From: Caproicibacterium amylolyticum
GTDB lineage: Bacteria > Bacillota > Clostridia > Oscillospirales > Acutalibacteraceae
Length of the DNA: 64,000 nt
Assembly: GCF_014467055.1 (NCBI RefSeq)
Contig: NZ_CP060696.1
Coordinates: 992,001 to 1,056,000 of the forward strand
Direction: 5' to 3'
The notes beneath the pieces were generated by a model. It worked only from the letters and a program-made list of their open reading frames with translations, searched no databases and had not been told where the DNA came from. The translations under genes were made by a program, and so were the position numbers. Shown one piece after another: positions 24,822 through 33,232 of this stretch; the first letter of the stretch is position 1, and each line of letters starts with the position of its first letter.

Positions 24822-25943
24822 ATGAGGCAAAAAGTTTTGGCAGTGTTTGGTACCAGACCGGAGGCCATTAAAATGGCGCCGCTGGTAAAAGAACTTCTTG
24901 GCAGGGACACTTTGCAGACAAAGGTTTGCGTTACAGCGCAGCACAGAGAAATGTTGGACCAGGTGCTGCAAATTTTTCAGATTGTTCCGGATTATGACTT
25001 GAATATCATGCGAAAAGGGCAGTCCCTTTCAGAAATCACCACACGGGTACTGCTGGATTTGGACAGCATTCTTACACAGGAACAGCCGGCGCTTGTGTTG
25101 GTGCACGGCGATACTACCACTTCTTTTGCGGCAGCACTTTCTGCATTCTATAACCGAATACCGATTGGCCATGTGGAAGCTGGACTCCGGACGTACAAAA
25201 AGGATTCTCCCTATCCGGAGGAAGCAAACCGTCAGTTCGTTGACGCTATTTCGGACGTCTTTTTTGCACCAACGGAGCAGTGCCGCCAGAATTTGATCAG
25301 AGAGGGAAAGAAAGCCGAGCAGATTTTTGTGACCGGAAATACGGCGATTGATGCATTACAAACAACCGTAGACCTTGATTATCACAGTGAAATAACGGAT
25401 TGGGTCGGGAAAAGCCGCCTGCTGCTGCTGACTGCGCATCGCCGTGAAAATCTAGGCAGCACCATGGAAGAAATATTTCGTGCAGTTCGGCGCGTTGTGC
25501 AGGAAAATGAAGATGTAAAGGTAGTATATCCGGTTCACCCAAACCCGGCTGTTGTCAGTACGGCCGAAAAAGTATTTCATGGCTGTGACCGTGTACTGCT
25601 TACAAAGCCGCTGGATGTGGTCCACTTTCACAATCTAATGAGCCGCGCTTATCTGATTTTAACAGACAGCGGCGGTATTCAGGAGGAAGCACCGCATCTT
25701 GGCAGGCCGGTTCTGGTTTTGCGGAACACGACGGAGCGGCCGGAGGGTGTGGCGGCAGGTACGCTGAAACTTGCGGGCACTGCGGAAGAATCGGTTTATG
25801 AATCTGTCAGTCAGCTGCTTACAGATTCAACGGTATACGGGCAGATGAGCCGTGCGGTGAACCCCTATGGTGACGGTCACGCAAGCAGGCGTATTGCAGA
25901 CGAAATTGTTCGGCAGCTTTTGCAATCAGATGGCAGCAGATAG
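24822..25943 (+). CDS. wecB: UDP-N-acetylglucosamine 2-epimerase (non-hydrolysing)
   Basis: 373 aa from ATG 24822. The signature is plain: VLAVFGTRPEAIKMAPLVKE at the start, VCVTAQHREMLDQVL, VHGDTTTSFAAALSAFY, GHVEAGLRTYKKDSPYPEEANR, then LLTAHRRENLG, VHPNP and DSGGIQEEAPHLGRPVLVLR. It interconverts UDP-GlcNAc and UDP-ManNAc in the cytosol, supplying ManNAc for wall polymers or surface glycans. Length is usual for the family. It is followed after 12 bases by a GT4 gene. Confidence 0.93.
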   Translation: MRQKVLAVFGTRPEAIKMAPLVKELLGRDTLQTKVCVTAQHREMLDQVLQIFQIVPDYDLNIMRKGQSLSEITTRVLLDLDSILTQEQPALVLVHGDTTTSFAAALSAFYNRIPIGHVEAGLRTYKKDSPYPEEANRQFVDAISDVFFAPTEQCRQNLIREGKKAEQIFVTGNTAIDALQTTVDLDYHSEITDWVGKSRLLLLTAHRRENLGSTMEEIFRAVRRVVQENEDVKVVYPVHPNPAVVSTAEKVFHGCDRVLLTKPLDVVHFHNLMSRAYLILTDSGGIQEEAPHLGRPVLVLRNTTERPEGVAAGTLKLAGTAEESVYESVSQLLTDSTVYGQMSRAVNPYGDGHASRRIADEIVRQLLQSDGSR

Positions 25944-25955
25944 GAAGGCAAATTC

Positions 25956-27614
25956 ATGAAAAAATTAATGACTTTGTATCCTTCGGCGGATACTTATGCT
26001 GACAGTTCCCTGCCCGCTCAAAATTTTTCCAGTGAAGAATTCTATTTCCTCGGCAATTTTCGATGCAGTACGATTTATCGGGTCTTCATGCAGTTTTGCT
26101 TAGATTCTGTGCCAAAGAACGCCAAAATCCTAAAAGCGGTGTTAAAGCTATACTGTACACGAAATGATAAACTGGAGCAGGAAAATCTGTTTGAGATTCA
26201 TCCGATTGTGGATACATGGCAAGATACAACAATCAATTATGAAAATCAGCCGCGCGGGGACAGACAGTGGATTCCCCTGAAAGCAGAATATGCGGTTTTT
26301 GAAAATGTCTGTGCAGATATTACAGATATTGTACGTATTTGGCAGGAACAGCCGCAAACGAACCATGGCCTGCTGATAAAGCCGGCAGATGAAACCAGTA
26401 CGGAATCGCTGATTGCGCTGCTCAGCAGCAGGCAGGCGTATCAGGCATGGAAACCCTGTCTGCAGCTTACACTGGAACTTCCGGAACAGAAAAAGCCGCA
26501 AAGCGAAACGAAAAAAAAGGTCGCGATTGTAACACCGCAGTTTTTGGAGTGGAGCGGGGAAAGGTGCATCTTTGGCGGAGGGGAACGGTACCTTGCGGAA
26601 CTGGCGGAGCTGCTTGCCGGTATGGGCTGCCAGGTGGATGTTTTTCAACCGTCAAACGGATTGCAGTGGCAGAAAGAGTACAGCGGATTCCGTGTTTTTG
26701 GTGTGGGGGACGGCGGTTTTGACGAGGACTTTTTCCTTGCGCTGAACCAGCATTTTTATGAGCTTACGCAGGATTATGACCTGCACATTTACCTGAGTAT
26801 GGATTTAACGTGTCCGTTTGTGTTCCCGAATTCCATTTGTGTAAGCCACGGTGTTTGGTGGGATTCTACAGAGCGTCCGTGGTGGCGTTCTAAAAAATGG
26901 TATGACAGACTGTTTGCGGGGCTCAACAAAATCGATACACTTGTCAGTGTGGATACCAATACCATCAACTGGCTCAATGCAGTCAATCCGCAGATCCAGT
27001 GCAAAAAAACTTATATACCAAATTACGCGGACCTTGATATTTTTAAGCCGCAAGAACCTTCTGCTGAGAAAAAAGGCACCGTAAAAGTCCTGTATCCCCG
27101 TCGGCTTGTTTCCGGCAGAGGATGGAGTGTTACCAAAGAGGTGGCAAAGGAACTGCTGCAGGAGCGCAGTGACCTTACTTTTTCTTTTGTCGGCAGGGGG
27201 CTGGAACAGTCAGAAAGGCAGATGGAACTGCTGGCAGAAAAAAATCCCGGTATCGAATACCGTTGGTACCCCATGGAAGATATGCATCTGGCGTATCAGG
27301 ATGCAGACATTGTGCTGATTCCGTCCTGCTACACAGAGGGAACCTCGTTTTCCCTGCTGGAAGCAATGGCCTGCGGCAAACCGGTTATTGCAGGGTTAGT
27401 CGGCGGTTTGACTGATTTAGTAATAGATGGCTACAATGGCCTGCTCATTCAGGTTTCTGAAGATACACTGAAAAGTGCTGTTCTACGCCTTGCCGACAAT
27501 GCTGAACTGCGCAGAGAGATGGGGCAGCATGCCCTGCAGGTGGCGCAGAGCTTTTCAAAAAGGTTTTGGGAGCAGCGTTGGAAAAAAGTAATCACGGAAC
27601 ATTTGCAGACCTGA
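25956..27614 (+). CDS. DNRLRE-like domain fused to a GT4 glycosyltransferase
   Basis: 552 aa with GGAAGG before the ATG. Residues 1-180 look like a DNRLRE-type beta domain (YPSADTYADSSLPAQNFSSE, then FMQFCLDSVPKNAKILKAVLK, HPIVDTWQDTTINYENQP), normally found in secreted proteins, yet there is no signal peptide. Residues 190-550 are a GT-B transferase: VAIVTPQFLEWSGERCIFGG, ICVSHGVWWDSTERPWW, VLYPRRLVSGRGWSVTKEVA, and the EGTSFSLLEAMACGKPVIAG donor site. It sits in the glycan cluster. The fusion might hold the enzyme on its protein or glycan substrate (inference). Confidence 0.8.
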   Translation: MKKLMTLYPSADTYADSSLPAQNFSSEEFYFLGNFRCSTIYRVFMQFCLDSVPKNAKILKAVLKLYCTRNDKLEQENLFEIHPIVDTWQDTTINYENQPRGDRQWIPLKAEYAVFENVCADITDIVRIWQEQPQTNHGLLIKPADETSTESLIALLSSRQAYQAWKPCLQLTLELPEQKKPQSETKKKVAIVTPQFLEWSGERCIFGGGERYLAELAELLAGMGCQVDVFQPSNGLQWQKEYSGFRVFGVGDGGFDEDFFLALNQHFYELTQDYDLHIYLSMDLTCPFVFPNSICVSHGVWWDSTERPWWRSKKWYDRLFAGLNKIDTLVSVDTNTINWLNAVNPQIQCKKTYIPNYADLDIFKPQEPSAEKKGTVKVLYPRRLVSGRGWSVTKEVAKELLQERSDLTFSFVGRGLEQSERQMELLAEKNPGIEYRWYPMEDMHLAYQDADIVLIPSCYTEGTSFSLLEAMACGKPVIAGLVGGLTDLVIDGYNGLLIQVSEDTLKSAVLRLADNAELRREMGQHALQVAQSFSKRFWEQRWKKVITEHLQT

Positions 27615-27618
27615 AAAG

Positions 27619-28275
27619 TTAGTCAGGTGTCACGCCCGGTTCTTTCCAGGAGTAGGCAAAGTGATGGATGGTGTGCGTGTTGGGGGTCAGTTTGATTTCC
27701 CGGGTTTCCCATACCATTGGGCAAAAATAATCGTTTGGAAAAATGTGAACATCGTCTTTCAAAATTTGTAATTCATTGCCGCGTTTCAGACCGAATTCTT
27801 TTTCCGCCAGTTCTGTCATGAAGATGACATTTGGCTTTAAATCCATGGTGCCGTCCGGGTTAAAAAATGAGCGCCCACGGTAATGCTCCAGCATACAGTG
27901 AATCCATGGGTGGTGCGGTACGGCGGCCATAATGCCGGTGGGCATATAGTTATCCTGCTCAAACCCGGAAAAAGCCTGGAAATTCATGAATTTGTCTAAA
28001 TCACTAATGACTTCAACATCAGTGTCCATATAAATTCCACCGTAGTGATAAAGCGCCCAAAGGCGCACGTAATCGCTGACAAAGGCATATTTTTTACAGT
28101 TGTATGCTTCCTGTGTGAACGGTACGCTGTCTACGTCAAAGGTTTTTTCGTTCCAAGTAATAATAGGATATTCCGGCAGATACTTGTTCCAACTTTCTAT
28201 GCATTTCTGCGCTAGCGGGGTCAGAGGTTTGCCGCCGAACCAGCAGCAGTGAATGACTTGTGGAATAACGCTCAT
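27619..28275 (-). CDS. GT32-like glycosyltransferase with DXD motif
   Basis: 218 aa from ATG 28275, nine bases after GGAGGAG. The family pattern is clear: IPQVIHCCWFGGKPLTPLAQ, then FVSDYVRLWALYHYGGIYMDTDVEVI with the metal-binding DTD, then SGFEQDNYMPTGIMAAVPHH and YSWKEPG at the end. Such GT-A enzymes add hexoses to capsule, glycolipid or protein glycans. It is convergent with the DNRLRE-GT gene (4 bases apart) and divergent from the next. Confidence 0.85.
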   Translation of the reverse strand: MSVIPQVIHCCWFGGKPLTPLAQKCIESWNKYLPEYPIITWNEKTFDVDSVPFTQEAYNCKKYAFVSDYVRLWALYHYGGIYMDTDVEVISDLDKFMNFQAFSGFEQDNYMPTGIMAAVPHHPWIHCMLEHYRGRSFFNPDGTMDLKPNVIFMTELAEKEFGLKRGNELQILKDDVHIFPNDYFCPMVWETREIKLTPNTHTIHHFAYSWKEPGVTPD

Positions 28276-28425
28276 CGTAATCTGCTCCTCCACTTCAAGT
28301 TACAGGATATGCCATTCTATGACAGCCTGTGGCGTGGTGTTAATATTGCACGGTGACATGGAACAGGTCTTGTTAATAGGTGATGTTAGATGACGAGGAG
28401 TGGATTAACTGTGCCGGGTGACAGC

Positions 28426-29451
28426 ATGAAAAATTACTATATTGCACTGACACCGACTTTGGAAAACACAGCGTGGAGCAAAGCAACGGATGATGTGGAA
28501 TACTTTCTGTGCAAAATGAATTTTCAGCCAATTCCGGTGTCTGCATGCGGTCAGAACACGGAAGTATGTCTTAGCCAAATGTTAGGGCAGCAGAGCCAAG
28601 GCATTGTGCTGCTCCAGTATCCGAAAATTCTGTTTGAAAACTTTAATTTGAGCGGATTTCTGAATTGCATGAAGCGTAACCATCAAAATTATAAATCGGT
28701 GGCACTTGTGCACGACCTTGACTCCATTCGTTTTGGAAATTTCTTTTTGGATGGGCAGCTTCCAGAGCTTGCCGCACTCAATCAGTTTGATTACTTGATT
28801 GCGGTGAACGACAGCATGGCGGCTGTTCTGAAAGAGCATGGGGCAAAGCCGCCAATTTATTCCCTGACTCTTTTTGATTACCGGCTGGACAGTGGTTTTG
28901 AAATGCACAGGAGCTGGTCACCAACTGCTGTGTTTGCGGGAAATCTGAAGTACGAAAAATTTATATATCAACTGCATGAACTTGATTGGAAGTCCAGTAC
29001 GCTAAATGTATATGGTCCTAATTTCGATGCAAGTAGTTTTGTATCCTGCACAGCGGTCACGTACTGCGGTGAACTGCCGCCGGATGCTTTGGCAACAGAA
29101 GTAGCAGACAGTTATGGCCTGTGCTGGGAGGGAGACAGTTTGGACCGCTGCCGTGGAAAAATCAGCGCGTACTTAAAGTATACGAATCCATATAAAGTTT
29201 CCTTTTATCTGGCACTCGGCTTGCCGGTGATTCTTTCAAAACAAATGGCGGCGGCGTCCTTTATTGAGCAAAATAATGCAGGGGTCGCCATTGACTCGCT
29301 GCGAAAGCTGCCTGAGGTGCTCACAGCCATTTCGGAACGGGAATATCAGTCAATGTGTGAAAATTGTTTGCGGCTTTCCCAAAAGCTGCGGCACGGGTAC
29401 TTTTTGAGCTGTGCAGTGCAACAGATTGAATATGATATGCAAACCACTTGA
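28426..29451 (+). CDS. Galactofuranosyltransferase-like glycosyltransferase
   Basis: About 341 aa; ATG 28426 is used, but GTG 28411 (AGGAG 11 bases before) is possible. GT-B features: a lipid-side N-terminal half (LVHDLDSIRFGNFFLDG), AVFAGNLKYEKFIYQL at the domain start, YGLCWEGDSLDRCRGKISAYLKY and NPYKVSFYLALGLPVILSKQ at the donor site. This layout is that of beta-1,6-galactofuranosyltransferases and glucosyltransferase 3-like proteins. Its stop overlaps a TTG upstream of the next gene, so the two are co-transcribed. Confidence 0.75.
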   Translation: MKNYYIALTPTLENTAWSKATDDVEYFLCKMNFQPIPVSACGQNTEVCLSQMLGQQSQGIVLLQYPKILFENFNLSGFLNCMKRNHQNYKSVALVHDLDSIRFGNFFLDGQLPELAALNQFDYLIAVNDSMAAVLKEHGAKPPIYSLTLFDYRLDSGFEMHRSWSPTAVFAGNLKYEKFIYQLHELDWKSSTLNVYGPNFDASSFVSCTAVTYCGELPPDALATEVADSYGLCWEGDSLDRCRGKISAYLKYTNPYKVSFYLALGLPVILSKQMAAASFIEQNNAGVAIDSLRKLPEVLTAISEREYQSMCENCLRLSQKLRHGYFLSCAVQQIEYDMQTT

Positions 29452-29471
29452 CTTTAACTGGAGAGATTCCG

Positions 29472-30209
29472 TTGGCAACTTATTTAAATGAAACAGAACT
29501 TTTTGAAAAATGGAAAGCAATCATAGACGGAACCAGCCCACATGCATCCATTCGGATTGGCGACGGGGAAGCTGCGGTTGCCGCGCAAAAGAAAATTCTG
29601 TCCATGGACTTTATACAGACAGTCTACCCATGGGTGAGGGCAAATGATATAAATTATTGCGGTGTGTTGCTGCCAAATGAAGATGTGCGTAGAAAACTGG
29701 TTAAAGCGCTGCAGCAGGCAGATTTTTTGGGTATCCTTTCGCAAACAGAAAACTGGATGTTCAGGCCGCTTGCAGATATGGTTGTGAAATGCTATCATTT
29801 GCAGCCCAAAAGCTGGTTTTATGCATTTGATAATTATATTCTCAGTACGAAAAAAGAATTTTACGAGTATTTCCAAAACAAAAGTGTTTTGCTGGTGGGA
29901 AACAAAGCAAAGTACCTGAAAAAAGTGCTTGAAAACCGTTACGGCTGGAACGGCATTGTGGGTATAGTGGACTGTCCGGACTGGCGTTTCCTTGAAATAG
30001 CAGAAGCGGAAATGAATCAGTATTTTTATCGGGTAGCATTGGTCAGCGCAGGCGTTCCGGGGAAAATGCTGACCGCGCACGCGAAAGCGGCGGGGAACGT
30101 TGGCATTGATTTTGGCTGCGGTGCGGATTTATGTTTGGAGGCGGATGCCGCCGGGCTGTACGCTTGGGAAATGAAAACCGGGCCAAAGCGGAATTTCGTA
30201 TGTGAATAG
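29472..30209 (+). CDS. GT-D fold glycosyltransferase-like protein
   Basis: 245 aa from a TTG at 29472 with GGAGAG 7 bases upstream; this start overrides the longer frame. The core IRIGDGEAAV with a DGE motif (near residue 35) and later VLLVGNKAKYLKKVLENRYG and VALVSAGVPGKMLTAHAKA, ending DFGCGADLC, match the GT-D family (DUF1792-like), which transfers glucose in serine-rich-repeat glycoprotein decoration in streptococci. It is last in the glycan set and supports protein glycosylation as the theme (inference). Confidence 0.72.
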   Translation: MATYLNETELFEKWKAIIDGTSPHASIRIGDGEAAVAAQKKILSMDFIQTVYPWVRANDINYCGVLLPNEDVRRKLVKALQQADFLGILSQTENWMFRPLADMVVKCYHLQPKSWFYAFDNYILSTKKEFYEYFQNKSVLLVGNKAKYLKKVLENRYGWNGIVGIVDCPDWRFLEIAEAEMNQYFYRVALVSAGVPGKMLTAHAKAAGNVGIDFGCGADLCLEADAAGLYAWEMKTGPKRNFVCE

Positions 30210-30291
30210 TAGACCTTGACTTGTCTTGCTTTTTATGCTAATAATTAAGGAAATTCATGCTGGAATTATCCGGCAGAAAGGGACGTATATT

Positions 30292-30624
30292 ATGGAGACA
30301 AGAACAGAAAAGATTGAAAACATGTGCGGCGGCAAGGGCCATGTGATTATCAAGCACATCCTTGGAGAAAAAGAACTGAACGGCAAATGCGGATTGTATG
30401 CGCAGGTTACGATTGAGCCGGGCTGCACACTGGGTTACCATGAGCATCACCATGAAAGTGAAACCTACTACATCCTCTCCGGCAATGGTATTTATGATGA
30501 CAATGGTGTAAAGCGTCCGGTTAAGGCCGGCGACGTCACTTACACTGGTGACGATCATGGTCACGCACTGGATAACGCAGGGGACACTGACCTTGTGTTT
30601 ATGGCACTCATTATTTTTGACTGA
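30292..30624 (+). CDS. Small cupin protein
   Basis: 110 aa from ATG 30292 with AAAGGGA upstream. Cupin motif 1 is GYHEHHHESETYYILSGNG and motif 2 follows as VKAGDVTYTGDDHGHALDN, with the full His/Glu metal-binding set. Single-domain cupins of this type sit in sugar metabolism or detoxification; the substrate is unknown. Monocistronic, followed by a strong terminator. Confidence 0.82.
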   Translation: METRTEKIENMCGGKGHVIIKHILGEKELNGKCGLYAQVTIEPGCTLGYHEHHHESETYYILSGNGIYDDNGVKRPVKAGDVTYTGDDHGHALDNAGDTDLVFMALIIFD

Positions 30625-30635
30625 GCATAATATGT

Positions 30636-30684
30636 AAAAATCCTCCTGTACCGCTGGTTTTTACAGCAGTATAGGAGGATTTTC
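30636..30684 (+). terminator. Intrinsic terminator after the cupin gene
   Basis: AAAATCCTCCT / AGGAGGATTTT stem with inner CTG/CAG pairing, followed by T residues; usable from both sides because the ECF gene ends just beyond. Confidence 0.8.
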
Positions 30685-30711
30685 GTGTACGGGCAAGACC
30701 GAAGGTCACGC

Positions 30712-31485
30712 TTAACCCGCGAATGCCAAATGGCTGCGCTTGAGCGCCGCGCGAATCACATAGAACAGTGGAACAGCAATCACATCCGCAATAATGCCGT
30801 TTGTAATGGTTACGCCCAGCTTTACGGTCATGATTGTGTTCAGCGCTTCAGCGGCGTTGCCCAGCAGAACACCTTCAATAAAACCGTGAGTCAGGTACAG
30901 CACGCTGTAGCACAGAGAGCCGACAACTGCCGCGATAATTACGCGGGGAATCTGCTTCTTTTGAGCATTGCCATTGAGCAGTTTGCCGTGGATGCCCCAT
31001 GCAATCATACCGCAGACGAATGCCATCACAAATTTGGTGACAAAGGTCAAAACGCAGGTGTCTGCCCAGCCTTTGAAGATGTCGAAAAGGAAAGCCCCCA
31101 GCCCGGCAGCCAGTCCGCCGTAAATCGGGCCGAGAATCAAACCAGCAAAGATGCAGAAAACATTACCGAAACCGAACATTGCTTTGCCTGAAATCGGCAG
31201 GGTAATGCTTAAAAAGTGACCGGCCAGCACCAGTGCCGCGAGCATACCGGTAAAGGCAAGATTTACAGTTGCGGACTTGCCTGTTACGTTGTAATTCATA
31301 TTTTTCATTGCAAAGTACAGGCACACCAGTAAAACAGCACCCAACACGCCTGCAAAGCCGAATGCGCTGGCTCCCTTAAAGGAAGTCATGTTGAAAAATA
31401 CTGCCGCAAATACAATGCACGCTGCCACCAGTGCCCAGTAAACAACTGTGCGCAGAACACTGCTTTTTTGCGCTTTTTGTTCCAT
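30712..31485 (-). CDS. ECF transporter S component, probably for a B6 vitamer
   Basis: 257 aa from ATG 31485 (GGAGGG upstream). About seven or more hydrophobic segments; a cytosolic basic head, then an S-component core (NLAFTGMLAALVLAGHFLSI, FGFGNVFCIFAGLILGPIYG, GAFLFDIFKGW). S components capture a vitamin and work with the shared EcfA-EcfA'-EcfT module encoded elsewhere. The divergent MocR/PdxR-type regulator and the shared operator suggest pyridoxine or pyridoxal as cargo; that substrate is inferred. Confidence 0.8.
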   Translation of the reverse strand: MEQKAQKSSVLRTVVYWALVAACIVFAAVFFNMTSFKGASAFGFAGVLGAVLLVCLYFAMKNMNYNVTGKSATVNLAFTGMLAALVLAGHFLSITLPISGKAMFGFGNVFCIFAGLILGPIYGGLAAGLGAFLFDIFKGWADTCVLTFVTKFVMAFVCGMIAWGIHGKLLNGNAQKKQIPRVIIAAVVGSLCYSVLYLTHGFIEGVLLGNAAEALNTIMTVKLGVTITNGIIADVIAVPLFYVIRAALKRSHLAFAG

Positions 31486-31503
31486 AAAAGATCCCTCCAA
31501 ATT

Positions 31504-31532
31504 TTGACTTTACTCAATTAGTCTGCTATAAT
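31504..31532 (+). promoter_or_regulatory. Sigma-A promoter of the MocR-type regulator
   Basis: TTGACT (31504-31509), 17-base spacer, perfect TATAAT (31527-31532), reading toward the regulator gene. Confidence 0.7.
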
Positions 31533-31544
31533 CATAGAAAATAT

Positions 31545-31590
31545 CTGTACATTTGAAAAGTGACAGTTTATAAAAAAATTAAATGTACAG
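31545..31590. promoter_or_regulatory. Long-spaced inverted repeat operator, MocR/PdxR type
   Basis: CTGTACATTT (31545-31554) and AAATGTACAG (31581-31590) are perfect 10-bp inverted copies 26 bases apart, in the divergent gap just downstream of the TATAAT box. MocR regulators are dimers with swapped domains that bind two spaced half sites, so this is the expected operator. Confidence 0.65.
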
Positions 31591-31612
31591 TTTGAAAGCA
31601 GGGACAGCGGAA

Positions 31613-32965
31613 ATGACATATGATTATATTCAACTGGAAAAAGAAAATGACCAGCCACTGTATCTGCAGCTTTATGAGCAGCTGCGTGCCGCGGCGCAGA
31701 GCGGCAGCCTGCGCCCAGGGCAAAAACTGCCCAGTATCCGCCGCCTGAGCGAGGACCTTGGCCTTTCCCGTACAACGATTGAAAGTGCATATCAGCAGCT
31801 TTGTGTGGAGGGCTATATCGAGGCGCGTCCGCAGCGCGGTTACTTCGTGCTGACAGGCGGGGGAAAGCGGGGCGCACAGCCCGCCGCAGTGAAGCAGGCA
31901 CCGCCCATGCTGCCGCGGTACAACTTTGGTACGGACGCTGTGGACAGCAGTGTCGCTGATTTAAAAATCTGGCGGCGGCACATTCGCGACATCTTGAATC
32001 GGCCGGAAGCACTGGTTCGCTATGGGGAGCATCAGGGAGAACTGCTGCTGCGGGAAGCTTTGCGGGATTACAGCTACGGCGCCCGCGGTGTGGTTTGTTC
32101 CTCCGAGCAGGTGGTAATTGGTGCGGGTACCCAGCCGCTGCTTTATATTCTGTGCGGACTGCTGCAGGGGCAGATTGGCGCGGTTGCTATAGAAGAGCCG
32201 GGTTTCCCACAGGCAGAGCAGGTCTTTGCAGACTGCGGCATTGAGGTGCTGCATCTGCCCGGTGATAAAAGCGGAATGCAGCCGGAAGCACTGCGCAGAA
32301 GCGGTGCTAAAGTGGCTTATGTGACACCTTCCAGCAGGCGAGGCAGCGGCAGTCCGATTCCGCTGCTCCGGCGGCAGGAACTGCTGGAGTGGGCTGCACA
32401 AACCGGTGGCCTGCTGATTGAGGATGATTATAATGGCGAGCTTCGCTACCGCGCCCGCCCAATTCCTTCCATGCAGGGTATGGCGGCAGATGGGCGCGTT
32501 GTGTATCTCGGCTCTTTTTCCAAGCTGCTGCTGCCAAGTGTGCGCGTCGGATATATGGTACTGCCTATGCGGCTGCTGCCGCTGTATCTCGCGCGAGCAC
32601 CGCGCTACAATCAGACTGCTTCAAAAGTAGAGCAGCTTGCATTGGCGGATTATGTAAAAAGCGGGCAGCTGGAACGGCAGCTTCGCCGCTTACGCAAGGT
32701 TTATGCACAGAAAAGCAGTTTGCTGATGCATTTGCTGCAGGAGGCTTTTGGCAACTGTGCGCAGCTGAATTTACAGGAAACGCCTTTGTGTATTACGCTT
32801 CGCTTTCAAAATGCACCATCCCCGGCACGTTTGGCGGAAATTGCAGCGGCAAACAATGTACGGGTGCGCCCAGGTCCGGAGAACCAGGTGACGCTTGGAT
32901 TTGCAGGCATTCCACTGGAGGACATTGCACCTGGTGTAAGTGCTTTGCAAAAGGCATGGAAGTAA
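31613..32965 (+). CDS. pdxR: MocR/PdxR-type regulator (GntR-HTH plus aminotransferase fold)
   Basis: 450 aa from ATG 31613; the earlier ATG at 31583 lies inside the operator. Residues 8-75 are a GntR winged helix (LYLQLYEQLRAAAQSGSLRP, then LSRTTIESAYQQL). Residues 110-450 are a type I aminotransferase fold with GAGTQPLLYILCGLL, LIEDDYNGELRY and the PLP lysine in YLGSFSKLLLPSVRVGY. The PLP domain senses the cofactor, so it likely controls B6 uptake through the divergent ECF gene and itself. The symbol is by similarity and context. Confidence 0.82.
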   Translation: MTYDYIQLEKENDQPLYLQLYEQLRAAAQSGSLRPGQKLPSIRRLSEDLGLSRTTIESAYQQLCVEGYIEARPQRGYFVLTGGGKRGAQPAAVKQAPPMLPRYNFGTDAVDSSVADLKIWRRHIRDILNRPEALVRYGEHQGELLLREALRDYSYGARGVVCSSEQVVIGAGTQPLLYILCGLLQGQIGAVAIEEPGFPQAEQVFADCGIEVLHLPGDKSGMQPEALRRSGAKVAYVTPSSRRGSGSPIPLLRRQELLEWAAQTGGLLIEDDYNGELRYRARPIPSMQGMAADGRVVYLGSFSKLLLPSVRVGYMVLPMRLLPLYLARAPRYNQTASKVEQLALADYVKSGQLERQLRRLRKVYAQKSSLLMHLLQEAFGNCAQLNLQETPLCITLRFQNAPSPARLAEIAAANNVRVRPGPENQVTLGFAGIPLEDIAPGVSALQKAWK

Positions 32966-33008
32966 GCTGTATTCTGCATTTCGTCATGAATTTAGAAATA
33001 TTAAAAAA

Positions 33009-33042
33009 GCCGCACAGTTAAGTTTTTAGCTTAACTGTGCGA
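33009..33042. terminator. Terminator between the regulator and tRNA-Lys
   Basis: 11-bp perfect stem CGCACAGTTAA / TTAACTGTGCG with a 9-base loop and an AT-rich tail (ACTTTACTTTTT). It serves the regulator on plus and probably the tRNA on minus. Confidence 0.75.
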
Positions 33043-33052
33043 CTTTACTTTT

Positions 33053-33128
33053 TGGTGAACCATCGGGGATTCGAACCCCGGACACCCTGATTAAAAGTCA
33101 GGTGCTCTACCGACTGAGCTAATGATTC
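33053..33128 (-). tRNA. tRNA-Lys (TTT)
   Basis: Minus strand: acceptor GAATCAT pairs with ATGGTTC (one G-T), D arm TAGCTCAGTCGGTAGAGCA, anticodon loop CTTTTAA with TTT, T arm GGGGTTCGAATCCCC, encoded CCA. Confidence 0.93.
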
Positions 33129-33232
33129 ATATTGGGCTAAACGCTTTACAAAACATGTCGTTTTGTGAACCAGCCCTAATAGAATAGCATTTCTAATTCC
33201 GTTTGTCAATAGTTTTTTGCACTTTTTTGAAA

